This document shows, one piece after another, positions 5,086-7,081 of a stretch of DNA of 7,081 nucleotides (the stretch's first letter is position 1; every line of letters starts with the position of its first letter). Position numbers and translations under genes: made by a program. The notes beneath the pieces were generated by a model. The model did not search any database. It was not told the origin of the DNA and saw only the letters and a program-made list of their open reading frames with translations. The stretch comes from Candidatus Elarobacter sp. (GTDB lineage: Bacteria > Vulcanimicrobiota > Vulcanimicrobiia > Vulcanimicrobiales > Vulcanimicrobiaceae), in the NCBI GenBank assembly GCA_030150085.1, contig JASLGJ010000250.1:1-7081 (forward strand), given 5' to 3'.

Positions 5086-6416
5086 CAGAACCGCGTGTTG
5101 CAGACCGGGCGCTGGTCCGCCGCGAACGCGCGCGCGACGCGCGGCAGCATGGCGGCCGGTTCGAGCGCCGCCAGGCGATGGCGCACCAGCGCCGGGAGGT
5201 CCAGCGCGCCGACCACCAGCGACGACAGGTCCGCGATCCCGATGCGCAGCGTGGCATCCGGCGGCGGGCCGTTCGGGCCCGAGGCGCCGTCGTGCGGCGA
5301 CGTTCGCTCGGCAAGAGCCGGCGCCCCGTGCGGGCCGAAGCGGAACGTCCACGTCCCGCCGGTGGCGGGGTGGAAGTCGTCCTCGACGTCCAGGCGCAGC
5401 GCGAACGGCGCGTCGGCGGCGGGGAGGTGGGCGAAGGCGCGCTCGACGTCGAGCACGCGGTACATGATCCCCAGGCCCGTCTCGGCGACGCGGTGCGCGG
5501 CGGGCGGCGCTATGGCCAGGTCCGAGCCGTCGCGCGGGTCCTGCGCGGCGGCGAGGTACAGCGCCTCGTCCTGCGACTCGACCACGATGCGGGCGAACTG
5601 GTCCTGCTGCGAGCGCAGGTAGCCCAGCAGCGCGGCAAACGCCGCGTCGTCCTCGGCGTGCACGTCGCGCACGACCAGGGCGTCGCGGTTGCGGCGCTCC
5701 TCGTCCAGCTCGACGCTGGTCTGCATGTAGGCGCGCAGCGCGCCGTCGCGCTCGACGCCGACGTAGCGCAGCGCCGGTTCGGCCAGCGCCTGTTCCATGC
5801 CCGGGCGGTGCTTGGCGATCAGGCCGTTGACGCGCGGCCGCACGCGCTCGGTGCAGGCCAGCACCGCGTCGAGATCGTCCGGGCCGAGGATGCGCGCCGT
5901 CCCGGCCGCGGGCCCGGGGCCGTGCGCGCCGCCTGCCCGCAGCGCCGCGGGCGCGAAGCGGTAGCGGTGCACGGGCGTGCCGTAGCCGAAGCCGAGCTTG
6001 CGGTAGAAGTCGAACCGGAACGCGTGCAGGATCGCGAACGGCGCGCCGCGCTCGCGGTAGTGGTCGAGATACCAGCGGATCAGCGCGCGCGCCACGCCCT
6101 GCCGCTTGTGCGCGAGGTCGACCGCGACGCTGCCCACCCCGCCGGCGAGCGCGTCCGTGCCGCGCACGTTCATGGTGTAGTCGAACAGCCGCATCGCGCC
6201 GGCCGGCGCGCCGCCGCGCTCGGCGACGACGTAGCGCGTGAGGGGCTGAGCGGCTTGCGCGCGCAGCCGCCGCGCGGTCGCCGCGAGCTCCTCGGCGTCG
6301 GTCACCTTCATGATCGGGTACGCGTCGGCGAGCAGGCGCGCGAGCGCGGTCCAGGTCGCCTCGCCGGCGGCCGGGTCGAGCACGCGCAGCGCCGGCGCGC
6401 CGAGGGCGGCCGCCAT
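5085..6416 (-). CDS. Eis-like GNAT N-acetyltransferase (GNAT pair plus SCP2-like C-domain)
   Basis: A 443-residue enzyme with the Eis layout. The N-terminal GNAT domain has the acetyl-CoA loop VAVDLAHKRQGVARALI (97-113, pattern RxxGxA) and FYRKLGFGYG (137-146). A second, degenerate GNAT domain spans about 175-325, and an SCP2-like domain spans about 335-443. Eis proteins transfer acetyl from acetyl-CoA to amines such as aminoglycosides or lysines. In mycobacterial Eis the C-terminal Phe carboxylate is the general base; this protein also ends in Phe (NTRF), and Y138 is a candidate for the acid tyrosine. The natural substrate is unknown. Length is a little above the roughly 400 residues usual for the family, mainly from linkers near 160-175 and 370-385. 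The ATG at 6416 overlaps the csaA stop as TGATG, and the stop overlaps the GT2 start in the same way, so translation is probably coupled. Resistance activity should not be assumed. Confidence 0.9.
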   Translation of the reverse strand: MAAALGAPALRVLDPAAGEATWTALARLLADAYPIMKVTDAEELAATARRLRAQAAQPLTRYVVAERGGAPAGAMRLFDYTMNVRGTDALAGGVGSVAVDLAHKRQGVARALIRWYLDHYRERGAPFAILHAFRFDFYRKLGFGYGTPVHRYRFAPAALRAGGAHGPGPAAGTARILGPDDLDAVLACTERVRPRVNGLIAKHRPGMEQALAEPALRYVGVERDGALRAYMQTSVELDEERRNRDALVVRDVHAEDDAAFAALLGYLRSQQDQFARIVVESQDEALYLAAAQDPRDGSDLAIAPPAAHRVAETGLGIMYRVLDVERAFAHLPAADAPFALRLDVEDDFHPATGGTWTFRFGPHGAPALAERTSPHDGASGPNGPPPDATLRIGIADLSSLVVGALDLPALVRHRLAALEPAAMLPRVARAFAADQRPVCNTRF

Positions 6417-6748
6417 CAGAACAGGCGCGCGCCGTTGGGCACGGGCTTGCTCGGGCGCACCAGCACCACCGCGCCCTCGGCGTCGGGGAAGCCCAGCGTC
6501 AGCACCTCGCTCGAGAAGCCGGCGATGCGCTTGACCGGGAAGTTCACCACCCCGCAGACCTGCGTGCCGACCAAGTCGGCGGCGGTGTAGTGGACCGTCA
6601 CCTGGGCCGAGGACTTCTTCGTCCCCAGCTCCGGTCCGAAGTCGATGCTCAGCACGTAGGCCGGCTTGCGCGCGCCGGCCAGCGGCTCGGCGCTCAGCAC
6701 GGTGCCGACGCGGATGTCGACCTTCGCGAAGTCGTCGTATTGAATCAC
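6416..6748 (-). CDS. csaA: CsaA-type tRNA-binding-domain protein
   Basis: A 110-residue single OB-fold protein of normal CsaA length. It aligns along its whole length with the family: KVDIRVGTV (9-17), ELGTKKSSAQ (40-49) and VCGVVNFPVKRIAGFSSEVL (64-83). CsaA is a homodimer related to the tRNA-binding domain of MetRS and Arc1p. It binds tRNA and has been described in Bacillus as a chaperone linked to protein export; its cellular role is still uncertain. The start is GTG at 6748-6746, only 3 nt after the GT9 stop and without its own Shine-Dalgarno, so it probably depends on translation from the gene before it. Its stop TGA (6418-6416) shares a base with the next gene's ATG. Confidence 0.93.
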   Translation of the reverse strand: MIQYDDFAKVDIRVGTVLSAEPLAGARKPAYVLSIDFGPELGTKKSSAQVTVHYTAADLVGTQVCGVVNFPVKRIAGFSSEVLTLGFPDAEGAVVLVRPSKPVPNGARLF

Positions 6749-6751
6749 CGC

Positions 6752-7081
6752 TCAGCGTTCGGCGGCCGTCACGAGCAATCCGTCGAGCGCGGCGAGGATG
6801 CGCTCCTCGTCGAGCGCGCGCACGCAGGCGAAGTCGGGGCAGGTCTCCTTGCGGTGGCCGGGCGGGCAGGGGTAGCTCGGGCGCACCACCGCCGTGCGCG
6901 GGCCCTTGGGCGCCCAGCGGTCCGGCTCGTCCGACTGCAGCGCGAAGATGCCGACCGTCGGCGCGCCGGTTGCGGCCGCGACGTGCATGGGTCCGGAGTC
7001 CATCGCGATCACCGCGCGCGAGCTTTCGGCCAGCGCGGCGAACGCGCCGATCGTCGTCGCCCCGCCGAGCGCGATCACGCC
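6752..7081 (-). CDS. GT9 (heptosyltransferase-like) C-terminal half; 5' end outside window
   Basis: The frame is open from the window edge (first codon GGC at 7081-7079) for 109 residues to TGA at 6754-6752. It holds the GT9 C-terminal signature MDSGPMHVAAATG (fragment residues 27-39, matching the DTGxxH region of WaaC that contacts donor and acceptor). The cysteine-bearing tail CPPGHRKETCPDFAC is also common in this family. An internal GTG near the edge should not be taken as a start; the N-terminal domain must lie to the right of the window. The left-hand copies stop at about codon 226 of a roughly 335-residue family, so this fragment supplies almost exactly what they lack. It is followed after 3 nt by csaA and leads the visible operon. 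It may be an intact paralogue or the missing end of the left-hand gene. Confidence 0.9.
   Translation of the reverse strand, partial: GVIALGGATTIGAFAALAESSRAVIAMDSGPMHVAAATGAPTVGIFALQSDEPDRWAPKGPRTAVVRPSYPCPPGHRKETCPDFACVRALDEERILAALDGLLVTAAER

Noticed and set aside
5178..6590. 470-codon open frame on the plus strand, opposite the acetyltransferase
   Set aside because: It is antisense to a clear Eis-like gene and csaA, has biased Arg/Ala/Val composition and shows no recognisable motif.
1..7081. tRNA, rRNA, CRISPR array, riboswitch or a new defence system
   Set aside because: No short direct repeats with spacers and no RNA gene signatures were seen. Nearly all bases are in recognised genes, and non-coding gaps other than 1705-1815 are under 50 nt.

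Overview
The window is GC-rich bacterial DNA (around 70% by eye) with chromosomal-type housekeeping genes. There are no plasmid, phage or transposase genes. GT9 (ADP-heptose:LPS heptosyltransferase-type) sequences point to a diderm, outer-membrane-bearing organism. The gene mix would fit a high-GC diderm such as Eremiobacterota/Vulcanimicrobiota or Myxococcota, but the sequence alone does not fix the phylum.

Layout. (1) Positions 1-1322 are one large inverted repeat. Two copies of the N-terminal part of a GT9 glycosyltransferase gene face each other tail to tail with no spacer (axis between 661 and 662). Aligned by hand, the arms differ at 53 of 661 positions with no gaps. Each reading frame runs through the axis and stops inside the other arm, so neither copy has the C-terminal half. 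(2) The minus-strand copy lies just downstream of a small DUF5069 gene (1354-1704). (3) After a 111-bp divergent intergenic region, the plus strand encodes a 550-aa fusion of a cNMP-binding-like domain, a thioredoxin-like domain and a thioredoxin-reductase-like flavoprotein. It lacks the redox CxxC. (4) Its stop codon overlaps the stop of a beta-carbonic anhydrase on the minus strand (shared CTAG). (5) That carbonic anhydrase is the last gene of a compact minus-strand operon reading from the right end: GT9 C-terminal half (cut by the window edge) - csaA - Eis-like GNAT - family 2 glycosyltransferase - (possible 17-codon ORF) - carbonic anhydrase. The internal genes are joined by TGATG stop/start overlaps.

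How the parts relate. The operon combines sugar transfer (GT9, GT2), a tRNA-binding-fold protein, an N-acetyltransferase and CO2/bicarbonate interconversion. This looks like co-transcription of envelope and housekeeping functions rather than one obvious pathway. The GT9 N-terminal copies end almost where the C-terminal fragment at the right edge begins, so the pieces add up to about one full-length GT9. Together with the zero-spacer palindrome, this suggests either a real rearrangement at a multi-copy GT9 gene or a misassembly/chimera there. This is the main point to check before any biology is built on the left 1.3 kb. I see no CRISPR array, tRNA, rRNA or insertion sequence, and no clearly new defence or mobile system.
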